DNA of 64,000 nucleotides from Cotesia glomerata (lineage: Eukaryota > Arthropoda > Insecta > Hymenoptera > Braconidae). The first letter of the stretch is position 1; each line of letters starts with the position of its first letter. Below are positions 48,401-60,177 of this stretch, in pieces. A model generated the notes under the pieces. That model was given only the letters and a program-made list of their open reading frames with translations. It had not been told where the DNA came from and made no database searches. The position numbers and the translations under genes were made by a program. The stretch spans positions 62,001-126,000 of the forward strand of contig NW_025403107.1 of the NCBI RefSeq assembly GCF_020080835.1, given 5' to 3'.

Positions 48401-50044
48401 CTAATGTTTGAAATGTCGCAGTCAGTAAAAGGAGAACTGAATAGAAATAACCTTTCCATTGAGCTTCATCCTTTGAATTAATAAAATTTATAAGTAATCT
48501 GTAATAATATTGCATAATTATTTTAATTTATTTATTTAGATAAATAGCTCAGTTAATTTAATCAGCAACTTACCCTAAAACTTGAGGACTGATAAATGTC
48601 ATGATATCTTGTGACAGTTTAAGTAACGCACCAAAAAAAAATGTTGGACCAAATATTCTGTACAGAGGTATAATTACAGAAGCTACTTTTTTCTTGCGGG
48701 TACTATTGAAATCAACTTGGCCGGAGGCTTTTCGAAATGACGCCTTCGTACCTTGACTGCTGAAAATTGATTTAAAACTTTTTTATTATAATTTTATTTT
48801 ATTTTTCAATGCAAATAATATTTAAAGGATTTTCTTACCAACAGTAATTACAACATAGCCTTGTTAGCAATTACACATATACTTATTAATAATGGAAGAC
48901 AAATTTTACCAATAATAAAAAAAAGTATTTAAAGTTACTTACTTGTCACATTTTTTTAAATTTCTCGTCCAGTATTTATTGAATTTTGGCACAATTTCCG
49001 AAGCTGTATCCTCCGGATTCATGGACCACAAATCAGAGGTAGTCAAAGGCTTTTTGAAACCCTTCCACGCTAGGGAATCAAACCATCCGAACAAAATTTT
49101 TGACGGATATGATGCAGATTGTTCCGGGCATGGCCTGTCTACCTGTCCGTATCGCGAAAATTTTGGCTCTGCATCCACAAGAAAATTGAGCAAAAACAGT
49201 ATCAAGACTATTGGATAATATACAAAGTATGATCCAAAAGAGTAAGGCAGCTCAGGCTGTAAAAAAAAAAAGTTTACATAAATAATTGTCTGTTTATTTA
49301 TTTAGTAAAAATTAATCATTTATTTCTTATTGTCTTACTTGATCCTTATAATCTCTGATAATACTTCTGAATTGTACGGCACCACATAAAGCTAACAAAA
49401 ACCAAAACAGAAACAATAATCCAGAAGTTCGCATTCCGCATTTTCGATTATAGTGCAGTAATAATAATGCTAATCCCTGAAAATTAAATTAATACATTAA
49501 TATTTATGTCAAAAAAATATTTAATCTAAAGCTTAAAATTGATAATGAAAATAGACTTACAAAAGTTATGATCTTGATAAACGGTGTATAATAGTCAACA
49601 TTAAAAACTGTCGTGTAATTACTGTTATGTATTGCAACTGATAAATCAACAATACTAAGTACAATTAGAACAGCAGTAAGTACACCTTTTGAAATAAATT
49701 TCCATGTATAAGGAATATTTTTTCGTTTACTGTTTATCAGATAGTACGCCTCTAGCAATGAAAATGTCCAGAGAAAAATACATGGCGACCATACCAGCAC
49801 AGTATTTTGAAAACACGGAGTCAAATCTGGATCCGTGGTATTCCAAGTCACATTTAAATCCTATATTAAAAAAAAAAAATTGATGTAACATACAAGCTTG
49901 TTTTATTAACATTCAAGAAAATTCAATACACGTTCATCACAGTTACTTCTATTTAATGTATTTATAAAAATTAAAATTTTTAAAATAAGTAAGCCTTACC
50001 CAAAATGTTGAGCCGCAAAACAGGTCCATGGTATTATTCTCCAT
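39447..50044 (-). CDS. MRP: Multidrug-resistance-associated protein, ABCC1 type, with alternative exon cluster
   Basis: Constitutive exons: 50044-50000, 49860-49561, 49476-49339, 49256-48943, 48759-48574, 48498-46632, 46427-46208, then one of four alternative exons, then 41797-41617, 40734-40626, 40535-39639, 39561-39447. With one 221-nt alternative this gives 1530 aa, the length of human ABCC1. The N-terminal MENNTMDLFCGSTFW leads into the five-helix TMD0 of long ABCC proteins. The linker and TMD1 follow. NBD1 has Walker A GTVGSGKSS, LSGGQKQR and VYFLDDP, with the degenerate Asp typical of ABCC NBD1. TMD2 follows, then NBD2 with GRTGAGKSS, LSVGQRQ and ILILDEATA. It is an ATP-driven exporter of glutathione, glucuronide and other organic-anion conjugates. 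The big exon (48498-46632) fuses most of TMD1 with NBD1. Confidence 0.95.
41289..41389. mobile_element. 101-bp MITE in an MRP intron, TA-flanked
   Basis: Inverted repeats of about 28 bp, CAGTCGAGTCTCGTTATGAA at the left and TAGTCGAGTCTCGTTATGAG read inward from the right. TA lies on both sides (41287-41288, 41390-41391). Internal T run. Tc1/mariner-type miniature element in the intron 41616-40735. Confidence 0.75.
42286..42503 (-). other. MRP: MRP alternative exon, copy D (218 nt)
   Basis: GTAG acceptor and GTAATT donor. One codon shorter than the others but in the same phase. It encodes ALSFFCDLAPQLGCWLAAR, MRASLTFFDTTPTGRIISRF and DVDVLDTSLPQQISDCVY. The helix is interrupted by Asp and Pro, the most divergent of the four. 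Last copy before the shared downstream exon. Confidence 0.88.
43744..43964 (-). other. MRP: MRP alternative exon, copy C (221 nt)
   Basis: ACAG acceptor and GTAAGC donor; same length and phase. It encodes VLSVVFSSMFIYVG, MRGPMSFFDTVPTGRILSRF and DVDIMDSKLPLSIVQCLP. The helix and the segment after the coupling loop differ strongly from copies A and B while the loop itself is conserved. Confidence 0.9.
44265..44291. repeat. Poly(T) tract between MRP exon copies B and C
   Basis: Nearly 27 consecutive T on the plus strand, so poly(A) in the MRP transcript. Length is likely to be polymorphic or imprecise in the assembly. Confidence 0.7.
44469..44689 (-). other. MRP: MRP alternative exon, copy B (221 nt)
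   Basis: CTAG acceptor and GTATGA donor; same length and phase as copy A. It encodes ILSIVISLLFAIG, LRNPMSFFDSTPSGRLLSRF and DTDVIDNIIPMILRTWLN. A poly-A/T tract just upstream (44701-44724) weakens the usual polypyrimidine context seen from the coding strand. Confidence 0.9.
45192..45412 (-). other. MRP: MRP alternative exon, copy A (221 nt)
   Basis: Bounded by CAG acceptor and GTACGT donor. It encodes a membrane helix (IFVLIAQLIMAIGCL) and the coupling loop LRLPIGFFDTTPSGRLLNRF, then DVDVIDNALPANLRAWLF. The first codon is completed by the final G of the preceding exon, and the exon ends on a whole codon. Nearest copy to the upstream constitutive exon. Confidence 0.9.
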
Positions 50045-52824
50045 TTTCAGAGTTTAACCTTTATAATTTTCTTAAATTTCTTATTCCAACACCAAACTTT
50101 TTTTCAATAAGTTGCAAAACTGATTACTTTTACCATCCAACTAAAAAAAAAAAAAAAACAGACAAAAAAATTTAATTCAATAATGGTACTGAAAAGAATT
50201 TAAAAATGAACAAGTACATTATTATTTTAACAGTTATGTCCGGCACGTGAAATTCCCACACAAAACTCGTGTACTGTTGATTATATAAAATAATAATCAA
50301 ATTAAATACTAATATTACATTAGTACACACTTCTATTTGTTACATTAAATAACATGAGGTGAGTTAAGTACAAGAATGGGTACGAGTGAACTCACAAGTA
50401 ATTTAATTTCGCAACCTATACCAAGGTGGTGGAGTATAGGTAAACCAGCAGCGTCGTAGCAGCAACAGCAGCAGCAGCAGCAGCGTCGTATGATGAAAAA
50501 TCTGCGTGGCCTAATGAGAGCCGTGTCGTCAAAAGTATACTGGTCCTGGGCTGAGAGAGAAAATGAGAAAGAATGAAATTTAAATTAGTAGTGGGAATAA
50601 CAAGGTGCAAAGCAATCGCCGCACGTTAACTCGGTATTTTCATAAAAATGACAGAAAGTAACAAACATTAGATTTTTTTTTTTTTTTTAAATAAAAAAAT
50701 TACACTAAAAATTAAAAATAAAAATGAATAAATTCCACCTGAAAAATTCTCATGTTAATTTTTATAAACACAAAAATTGTCAGATTTTTAATTTTAATTT
50801 TAATTAATAAAATAAAATATTTTAAGTTGAGAATTTTTTTAAAATTGATGGAAATTTTTTCTACAATATTTGCATCATTTCTATAAATATAAAAACTGTC
50901 AGATGTCTGCTATTTTCAGAACAATAAATAAAAATTAAACTAAAATTCGTATATATTTTTTTTTTTTAGAGACAACAGTATATATGTAAGTACTTAAACA
51001 ACACGAATGGACACCCGCGTTTTCGTGATGTTGATTAATTTATATTAGCCTCAAGTAACCTTATCCACTCAAATTAATAATTGTAACATTCACTACAACA
51101 TGATGATGGTAAATAATAATGATGTCTTCTGGTATTGGAAGACATTGCCGGTGTTACTGGTCGCAAATCGCCGTGTCCAGTAACCAGAACCAGATAGTGA
51201 GATAGTGTTGTATGACAAGCGTTTTACCAGCACACATACAACGCCAATGTTTAGTTACATGTACATAACAAGTTATCGATGCAATGAGTAATTCTCGATC
51301 TTACATTACGCTAGGTATCACGATGATAATCGAGGATTCACGAGGACAAAAAAGCGCCAAGGACGAAAGACTACAATTATTTACAAATAATTATTTTCAG
51401 GTAAATTTAATTACATAAATTTACGGTATCCTATTGTATGTAATTTTCTGAACAAGTATTAATATTTTTTATTATTATATACATATATGTAATCCTAAAT
51501 TTATAGTATTTTATTTTCCAGTTAGCAGATGTTACACTTAATATCTTGATCGAGCTGTTATTCAATTCACACTAATGCACTCCACTGATACAATTTCATT
51601 CCACTCAATTACTATCAATTCTTGTGCTCTACGCGTTTGTATGTCCTATTTCCGCGTAATGACAGCTATACGGAAATTAAATTATAGAATGGGAGTAAAA
51701 ATTTTATTTATACTATAGTTTAATTGATAGATTAATTTATTACTTAATAATTTATCATTGGGTTGAATTTTACAGCTGATAAATAGTTATTTGGATTACG
51801 ATAAGTTATAACAAAATATTAAACAGTTAATTAATATGTTAAGCGATATCCTATATATTTTTTAAAAATAATTTAATGATATTACAAAACTACAGTAATT
51901 CTTGTTTTTGACGTAATTTTCAATGTGCAGCTATTAAACTGACTTGGAATAATGACATTGCAGTATTAACATCATTATTATATATTTCATATACTAGAAA
52001 CTCGTTTTCTAATGATAGTGATGAAGATAACATAAAAGCGAATCAGAATCGTCATCATTACAAATATACTTCCACTGCGAAACATTATCTGGCTGTTTAC
52101 TCTTGACACTCGGTATAACAATTGATTGGCATCATGTATCATCATCAATTTAATTGGCAATCGTTACGTTAAGCATTGAGTTTTGTTACATAAATTAATG
52201 ATCAATCTAGTATTATTATTACTTACCATTTATATTTTATATCTTCTTACTCGGTTCGCAGTGCACCAACACATGAATTATAAATTTTCACTGCGTCAGT
52301 TTAAAAGATGCTTAATTTGTCGTATTATATTGTCTTATAGAGTTTAATCTGGGGGCTATTCTTAGAATTAATAACAAGGCCATAAACACTATTTAGTATT
52401 TACTCATTTTAATCAACTCATATTTTAGTTAAATATATATATATTAACTAAGTAAATAACTCAAGTTTGTATAATGCTTGTCATTGAGTACTAACTTGTT
52501 CTAGTTTTAAATTGTGACTGATGATGATTTGATTGATGATTTATAGGTTTGATAATAAGATTTTTATATCTTGAACGTGTAGAAATTGACAGCTTAGCGC
52601 TACTATCAAATTATCTTTTATCAGTAAATTATAAATTGATAAGTAAAAAAAATATGTGAGGTTGCATCAGTGACAAACAATTTTTTTTTCTTTTAATTTG
52701 ATTTAAATTATTTTAAAGCTTTTAGTACAGTATTATACGTAAAAATAATTGAAAAATATTTTAATTGATTATATTATAGTATTTATATATTTATATATTT
52801 ATAGTTATTTTTTTTTTTTTTGAT
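50045..52824. other. MRP upstream region and RALGAPB 3' flank
   Basis: No coding gene seen. It contains a CAG/GCAGCA repeat at about 50458-50486, a TA-rich tract near 52433-52445, and the RALGAPB 3' UTR at its right end. Any non-coding first exon of MRP would lie here. Confidence 0.5.
50458..50486. repeat. (CAG)n-type microsatellite upstream of MRP
   Basis: GCAGCAACAGCAGCAGCAGC and neighbouring units, bracketed by two copies of CAGCGTCGTA. Confidence 0.75.
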
Positions 52825-55800
52825 CTATGTTGATGTCTTATTGAACAAAAGAGTGAGTAACTCTGGTCGTGATAAATCTCTTTTATACTTTTGTACTATG
52901 TCTTGAATCTTTAATCGTCGACGCACGTGTGGCGGGTGATAACTGCAACAATAGATTTTCAATTGTTTATTTGTTCAATAATCATTATTCTCAGTATAAA
53001 AATAAATAAAATAATTTTACCTATCATTTTCGAGTCTTTTTCTTCGTCCCATATTTAAAGCTGTTTGTCGAACTAGCGTCCCTAGTACTCTTCGTGAAAT
53101 TACCATACCGTCAACCAACGGAGTTGCTAAATTTATTCTCGATACTGGCCCTTGTAACTTAACTCTCAGTAATCCGTTCCCTAATGCGTGAAGAAATATA
53201 ACATGGACATCTGAAGGCTGTAAAACTCTGAATGACTCCAACCCCGTGTGAGTGTAAGGTAAAAGTTCAGCTGAAATATTAATAAATAATTAATTAATCC
53301 AACATAATAACTTTATTTTATAAATTAAATACCTACCAATAGGAAAGTTAACATAGTCTTCTAAACTTTCAAGCCACACGATCATAATTCTAGTGTCCGT
53401 TTGACGAGGAAGAGAGTGTTTGGCTGTTCGTCTCGTTCTTGTAGGCTCCTGATTACTCGAAACACTTGATGGGCCAGAGCCAGTTAAACTCGAAGGCTGT
53501 TTCTCCAAGTCCAAGGACATTGTTCTGGGTCCACTGGGCTGAGAAGGCCCAACTCGAGTACTAACTTCACTTACACTTCGTTCATACCATGGCTGCCCGG
53601 CACTTGTATCACTATTATAGCTAACTTCATCTAGATTATCCGGCACTTGAGTTAAGCCTGACCCAGTAGGCACGATGAATGCGATCTCTGAACTCACGTC
53701 TGCCCAATACAAAACATGGGTCTCACCATTAAAAATTGCCCCACCGTGATCAGAACTTAACGCACTTGGATTACTAGGCTGCGCAGCAACTCGCCAAGAC
53801 GTGGAGACGTGACCAGTCCACCCTGCATGGGTGGTTACGTTTACAGGCCAACCGAGTGAGCTCAGTAATTCAAGAAAGTGCGGAGATACATCATTGTGAT
53901 GTTGGACGTTTGTTAAAATTTCTGATGGATTTTTTTGGCCAGCTTTGACGTAAAATACATGAACTGTATCGCACGTTCTCGGACTTATATGGTCGAGATT
54001 TTCAAGATCCGTGCAAAAACCAGGAATTTTTTGGTCTAAGGCGATTAGCCCACCAGTACCATTTTCATCGTTAGCATGTGATTCAAAATTTAAAAACCCA
54101 AAGTGGCTCAAAAATAATCTTGCTGTCTGAAACTCTTGACAGTTTTCCGGAGGTACGCACTCTTTGAAATTGTCATTCTTTTTTGATTTGAGTTCTTCAT
54201 TTAGGCGTTTTTCCAATTCTATTTGTCGCTCCAACAATTGAGCAAATAATTGATGTTGATGCTTGAGTTCTTCAGTTTCGTTCATAACAGCTTCAAGAGT
54301 TGGTATTGATTCATCTATTTTACAGTGAGGGATTCGATCAATATTGTCTGGGAAGAATTTCGGTTTATACTCTGACCGAGGTGCCGGATCTGATAGAGGT
54401 AATGGTCTTCCTGGTTTAGAATTAATACTACGAATGCCTGATTTATGTCTCGGTAAATGGCGAAGCTGCATTACCCATGCATGTCTACCAAATGGACCGC
54501 GAATTAAAACAGTTACTGTTGGATGAGGCTCTGTTTGATGTGCCAGTGGCTCTTCTAGAAGTGCTAGCATTGTAGAATTTTCGGCGACAAAATATCGGAA
54601 ACGTTCGAGCGCAGCTTGGCGACCATTTCGCTCACTAGGTTTATTTTTACATTTTTGAATTAAAATTACTTCGTCTATAAGTGATGAAAGTGATTGAGCA
54701 CCACACGGACTAGGAAAGTAACCAACCTAAAATATATTTAAAGTTGTACATTTATTTTTAATATTTAATTAATTAATTACATGTATTACCTGTTCGAGAA
54801 TCACTGTCAAAAGAGCATCTGCTGCATCTCGTACTCGCATAGACGCTGGCTTCAATTCTTTTTCATCTTTCATTTTAATTGGCTCTCCCGGTTTCCCGAC
54901 ACTTTTTGATCCTGATATTCCGAGCTCCACGACTTCAAAAACAGTTGTAAGACAGTCTTTATCCTGAAGTAATTGTGGATGAGCAGTTAGCCAGGTTGTC
55001 AAACAACCAAAAGCAGCGACTATCGAGGAATGTAAGTCTTTTGAATGAGCTGGAGGTGGTCGCCAGCACTGATAAGTTATGTAGTCACACAGCCATTTAA
55101 CGGCTCTTTTACATTCCAAAGCATCTGAAATAAATATATTTCTTATTATTTTATTAAATAGATTGTCTTGAAATAGAATATCACACCTGTAAGTGGTCTA
55201 GCTGCATGAATATACAAAAAGTTTATTAATAAATAATAATTTACTTAATTAATTTTGATAAAATTTTTAATTACCCGTTTCACGTATTTTTGTTCGTGCT
55301 AAACCTGCTAATAACTCCAGAGCGGCCAGAGAAATGTTCAGATCTGTTTTCCATGATGATATTAATCGATGACAAACTAAATAAGTTGCTCTCAAAAAAA
55401 GAGCGTGAGCTGAATCTGTAACAAATTTTGCATAAGTGTTTTCTTTTTTTTTTTTTAAATTAAAAATGTTGATAATTAAAAAACAAAAATACAAAATAGT
55501 ATAAAATATAAAAATAAGCAATTTTCGCTGGACTAAATTGGGATGAAAAAAATATTAAAAAATAAAGTGCTGTCATTCTGTATTTACCGAAAGACGGACT
55601 TTCTTCTTGGACAGTACCACCGTCAGAAGTCCCACTGAGCGATCGTTGATCACTTGAAATGCTTATCTGACTTGTTGAATCGCTGCTGACTATCAAGCAG
55701 CGTGATGATGAATCATAATGGCAAAGGCACAACCAAAGTAAATTTAAAAAAATGTATTTATAAAAATAATTAAAAATAAAAATTTGGTTAAAAAAAAAGC

Positions 55801-58800
55801 TGTAATGGCTATTTTACAATTAGTTTTGATGATTTAAGCAATGCTATTATTTATAAGAGTGCCGGTATTAAGTATTAATTTATACAATTCAATCGAATGC
55901 AGTTAGTAATTGTCAGTGCGATATTAAAAATATTAATATTCAAAATTAAAGCGCTTTTTTCCTTTACCACACAAAGACAAATAACATACCAGATGATAGT
56001 AAATTTGTTGGAGTTTCATTTGTTAATGTATGTTGAGCTACTGATTGTTCTACTTCTTCGACTATTGCAGAGTCTTGAACGCTGAGCAATAATCCACCTG
56101 TAATTTAATTATTAGTTAAAAAAAATATAATTTAAATAAATATATATAGAAAAATATTTACCAAGTAACATGTGCGTGTTTAGAGGATCAGTCTCTACTT
56201 GAAGAGCATTAATCAATAAATTCATTAGTCGAGGCTTTAGTTGACCAAAAGTTATTAATGGTTTATCCTGATTAAAACTTCCAGGGGTAGGTAGCTCACG
56301 AATTGGAAGATTCTTAATAAAAAAAAACACACTAATTAATTAATTTTCAAATTAACTAACCAGTCAACAAGCAAATAATTAAATTTAACCTGATAATGAA
56401 TCGGCAGAACAAGCATTGATATCAGTAACTGAATAGATGATCTTCTCAATTCAATTTTCGATACTGATGTCGACTTTAATTTTAAATCCTTGTCAGGTAA
56501 TACCAATTCAAGAGCAGTTATAACTGTAGGAGCAAGTATTTCAATTCCGTCCAAGTCCAGTCGAAAAAGGTCAGAAGAGTTTATTAAAATACTAGCAAGG
56601 GTTTCACCACATTCCCGCGGCTCATTTACTTTGAGACCCTGGTACATGGCTTGATAAAATCGCGCCAAGTAGACCGGCAGTATTTCTTCTCCAGTTTTTT
56701 TTGCACAGAAAATACGACAAAGAGCCCCCATAGCTTCCGCTCTACCAGATTCATACCGATCAATGCTTAAAGACGAGGGGATTTCAGTAATTGTTTCTTG
56801 TAGTGAGCTTGGACCTTCGACTAATACAGATGATGGACGTTTCGAGCCTGTATTCAATTTTAAAAAATTATTCTTGATTCATTTAATTACTATATTATAT
56901 TATTTATTATAAAATCTTACGTGGCAAATTTTGCGACCATCCATCAGTACCGATAAAAGCGGCTTCAAATAGCCATTCACCAAATAAATGAAGAATGCTA
57001 TTACATTTAGGTCGTCCCGGTGCCAAAGGAGGTCTCACATCATGACCAAGAGATGTGACAGCTTAAATATTATTATTTTTTTTTGTTATTATCGTTGCTC
57101 TATGTATTTTATTAAAAATAAATAATTCAACATACACGCTGTGCTTGACGTAGAAGATGGTCCAGAATTAGCAATAGTGGGTGGCAAATTAGAAAGTCGG
57201 CTGCTCGTTAAACCAATGAGAGATGCTTTAGGTATGCCTGTTTAAAACAAAACAATTTATTATTTCACGCTTGATTGCTATTTAATTAAAAGTCTATTGA
57301 AAGATTGTGCATGTGTGATGAAGGAAGTTCAAGAGCTTGAGTACCCTTAGTGACAGCAGAAGGTGTGACGCTGAAACTCTTGGCAAGTCGCCGTTGCGTT
57401 GGAGGCGTAGGCGACGGTTGCGATTGATCTCTGTTGTTAATCCTATCCATGCCAACACCTCCTACTCCGTGTATACTAGATCCTGGTGTACTGCTAGTCA
57501 CACAGCACTCTTCCCAGCAACAGGCTTGCGAAATTCCTGTAAAAAAATTTTCCACATGCAACCACCACCTCAATACTGAATTTAGACAGTTGTGCACTCA
57601 GTTTGATATAATAAATCGAGTGAATTTGTCCCCAAGAAATTAAAAAAAAAATTGGTACCAACGGTGCTTTATCATATTGTTTACTACAATAAAATCTTAC
57701 CGAGAAACGCATCAACTTGTCCGGCAATTCCTTTTATTGCTTTTAAAAATATTTGCGGTAAACTTTGAAGACATGGGTGATGACAAGGATCCACAACATT
57801 GGGACTTGCTATCGCATATTGTAAGAAAGCTTGTGTCTGTGATATTACAGCTGGTCTACATAAATCGACCGGGTCGCCAACAGTACGCAATAGTCGGTAC
57901 CATGCTTGCGTTACTGCCTCATCTGACATTGTCGGCGGCACCACTTGTGCATCTTCTTCACTTATTTTTAACTCTGGAAACATCGGACCGTACATTATAG
58001 TCAATAATTTTGCTGTTAAAGCCAAACAAACGCGATTCCATTGCTCTATTAAAGCAAGACGATGGCGCCAACGTAAACAAGACTCTCGAAGAGTTCTCCA
58101 CAATGGAGGAGATGGAAAATTTTTTTCACACGCTACCAGCCATACCTGAAATAAATAATAAATAAATTAAATTAATATTGTAAATATAAGATATTTATCG
58201 TAATATTTTTGAATAAAACTATTTTTAAAATAAATACTTCAAGTAAAACACCGAGAACTCGTTCGCAAAGCTGTTCTCCAGCATCTTCTCTTACAGCAGG
58301 TGGTGCAAGTAACGCATCATTTATACCAATTAAAAATAATAACAAACTTTCCCAGGTTTCGCTTTCCAAAGTAGCTTGACTTCTCGCTACTTGCTGAAGG
58401 GTTCGCAATACTCGGTGACAAAGTACTGCTTGTCGATTTATTGTATCAGCCCCTAAAAATTAAAAACATTAACTTCTATTTTTTTTTTTAAATGTATTGC
58501 TTACTAGCAAAGTAAAAGCTTAGACAATTATAAAAGCAATATACAAGCGATAATAAAGTTTAAGTAATTACAGGTAATTTGATGGTTTAATTACCTAAGT
58601 CCTGATATAAAAAGGGCCAGACTATTGGCAGGGAAAAGAATAATAGAGTGTTAAAGGATTATTTATTGTGAAAAATCAGTGCATCTACTGGCTACAATAT
58701 TATTAAAAATATTCAAGTGTTTTATTGTATTAAAAAAACAATAATTCGAAGCTCTTACCTTCACCTTTTCTGGGGACAAATAAATTGTGAAAATGACTGA

Positions 58801-59164
58801 TCATTTTTCGCGCATAAAAATTAGGATCTTCAACAATAGGTTTTGGTACAGAGATCTTTGGTGAAGCGTACAACGCTGACAGCCACTCGCAATAAACATT
58901 AACACAATCTCTAACCGTATCATGCTCAGCAAGTGGTAATGACAGTCCAAAACATATCACTTCCATGCACCACTGAACTTCTTTGTCTGTTGTCAACGGA
59001 CTGGGTTCAGCGGCCTGGGTAATTCCGAGGTTAGATGCTAATTGTCGTACAACTGGAAGAGCTACTTCACGTCCAGCTCCAGAGGAAAATTTTTCCAAAA
59101 CACTTCGGCTTTCGTCTGAGCCTCTTTGTATCAAAGCACTCAATGATGCCCATTCTGAATACAT
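52825..59164 (-). CDS. RALGAPB: Ral GTPase-activating protein subunit beta
   Basis: Fifteen coding exons: 59164-58759, 58452-58238, 58145-57701, 57536-57345, 57237-57136, 57061-56921, 56847-56390, 56312-56162, 56097-55990, 55689-55588, 55415-55275, 55124-54790, 54726-53337, 53270-53021, 52942-52825. All joins keep frame and give 1517 aa, against about 1490 in human. The start MYSEWASLSALIQ and the following TDKEVQWCMEVICFGLSLPL match the RALGAPB N-terminus; SFSVTPSAVTKG then IPKASLIGLTSR is another hallmark. A Rap/Ran-GAP-like domain lies in the C-terminal third (about DTVHVFYVKAGQKNPSEILT to the end of exon 15). The beta subunit partners an alpha subunit that supplies catalysis; the complex turns off Ral GTPases. 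Exon 57536 ends at a GTACTC donor inside a longer open stretch, which I chose because the next exon then joins correctly. An in-frame upstream exon is described separately. Confidence 0.93.
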
Positions 59165-59402
59165 TCCTCCTCCGGAATCCTGCAATTTTAATTATACTTA
59201 TTACACTTTTTGTCACCAGTAATTACAGATTATTGTTGGGGTATTATTTTAATTAATTATTACTACAATACAAACAATTGAAGTTAATGGTATATAATTA
59301 TTTATTGATTATTGTTGGTGATGAAAATTAATGAGGTTATAATTCTTAAATGACTAAAATTACCATTGTTATGTCAAAAATTTTTTATTAATAAATAATT
59401 AC

Positions 59403-59438
59403 CTTGAGATTAACTCTATTGAATACGCCTAAATTCAT
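59403..59438 (-). other. RALGAPB: Possible N-terminal extension exon of RALGAPB
   Basis: ATG at 59438, twelve codons (MNLGVFNRVNLK), donor GTAATT. It joins in phase 0 to an exon starting at 59179 (DSGGG), which continues without a stop into MYSEW. It would add 17 residues to the conserved start. It may equally be a 5' UTR exon whose ATG is used weakly. Confidence 0.55.
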
Positions 59439-60177
59439 AGATAATCATGAGCTAGTGGAACATTTATCAAAGAGGATAAAATTTGACGTCTGGTTAAATG
59501 ACCAGCGTGCCTAACTGTCAAATAAGGACTGGTACGCGGTCAGCTGTTACACGTTGAAAATTTTATTATCGACTGATGTTTAATTTTTCAACTTACTATA
59601 ATTATTATTACATGTACATTTATAATATTAAATTAAATTACAACTCGTCTTGACAATGAAAAATAAAAACAGCAGGTACAATTAATTATTTAATCAATTT
59701 TAGTTTAATTACGGATACTGAATTTTACATCATTTGTCATTGTTTATTACGTTTTACGAATGATATTATAAAAGAGGTGTAGAAAAAAAAAATATATATA
59801 TCAACAATAGCAACATAATCGTCACGAATGCCCCAAATAAAAAATCAGTCAACTTGTAAGTGCAAAGCGAGATTACAATTTGGTCGATGAATAATTTACA
59901 TATGATTATTAAATGGCTGCGGTTTGGTGTTATTTTATAATTTGAGGCACTGTAGGATGGTTTGCAATGCCATTGTAATAACTATTATTAATAACCGTAT
60001 GACATATGTTTTATGTATATTGTTTTCTCTTTTAAAATACAAATTAATAGAATAAAAGCTGAGAGAACTTTTTGCCCTTTCAAACTTATAATTAACTTTT
60101 TTGCGATTGATTTTATCTAAGCTTATATATAGACATTCTTTGACGATCTCCAACCAAGTTAATGAGGTCCTCTTCTA
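59439..60177. other. Intergenic between RALGAPB and STIP1
   Basis: RALGAPB promoter side and STIP1 3' UTR. AT-rich, no gene or repeat recognised. A 72-codon frame on the minus strand at 59935-60153 lacks conserved features. Confidence 0.5.
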
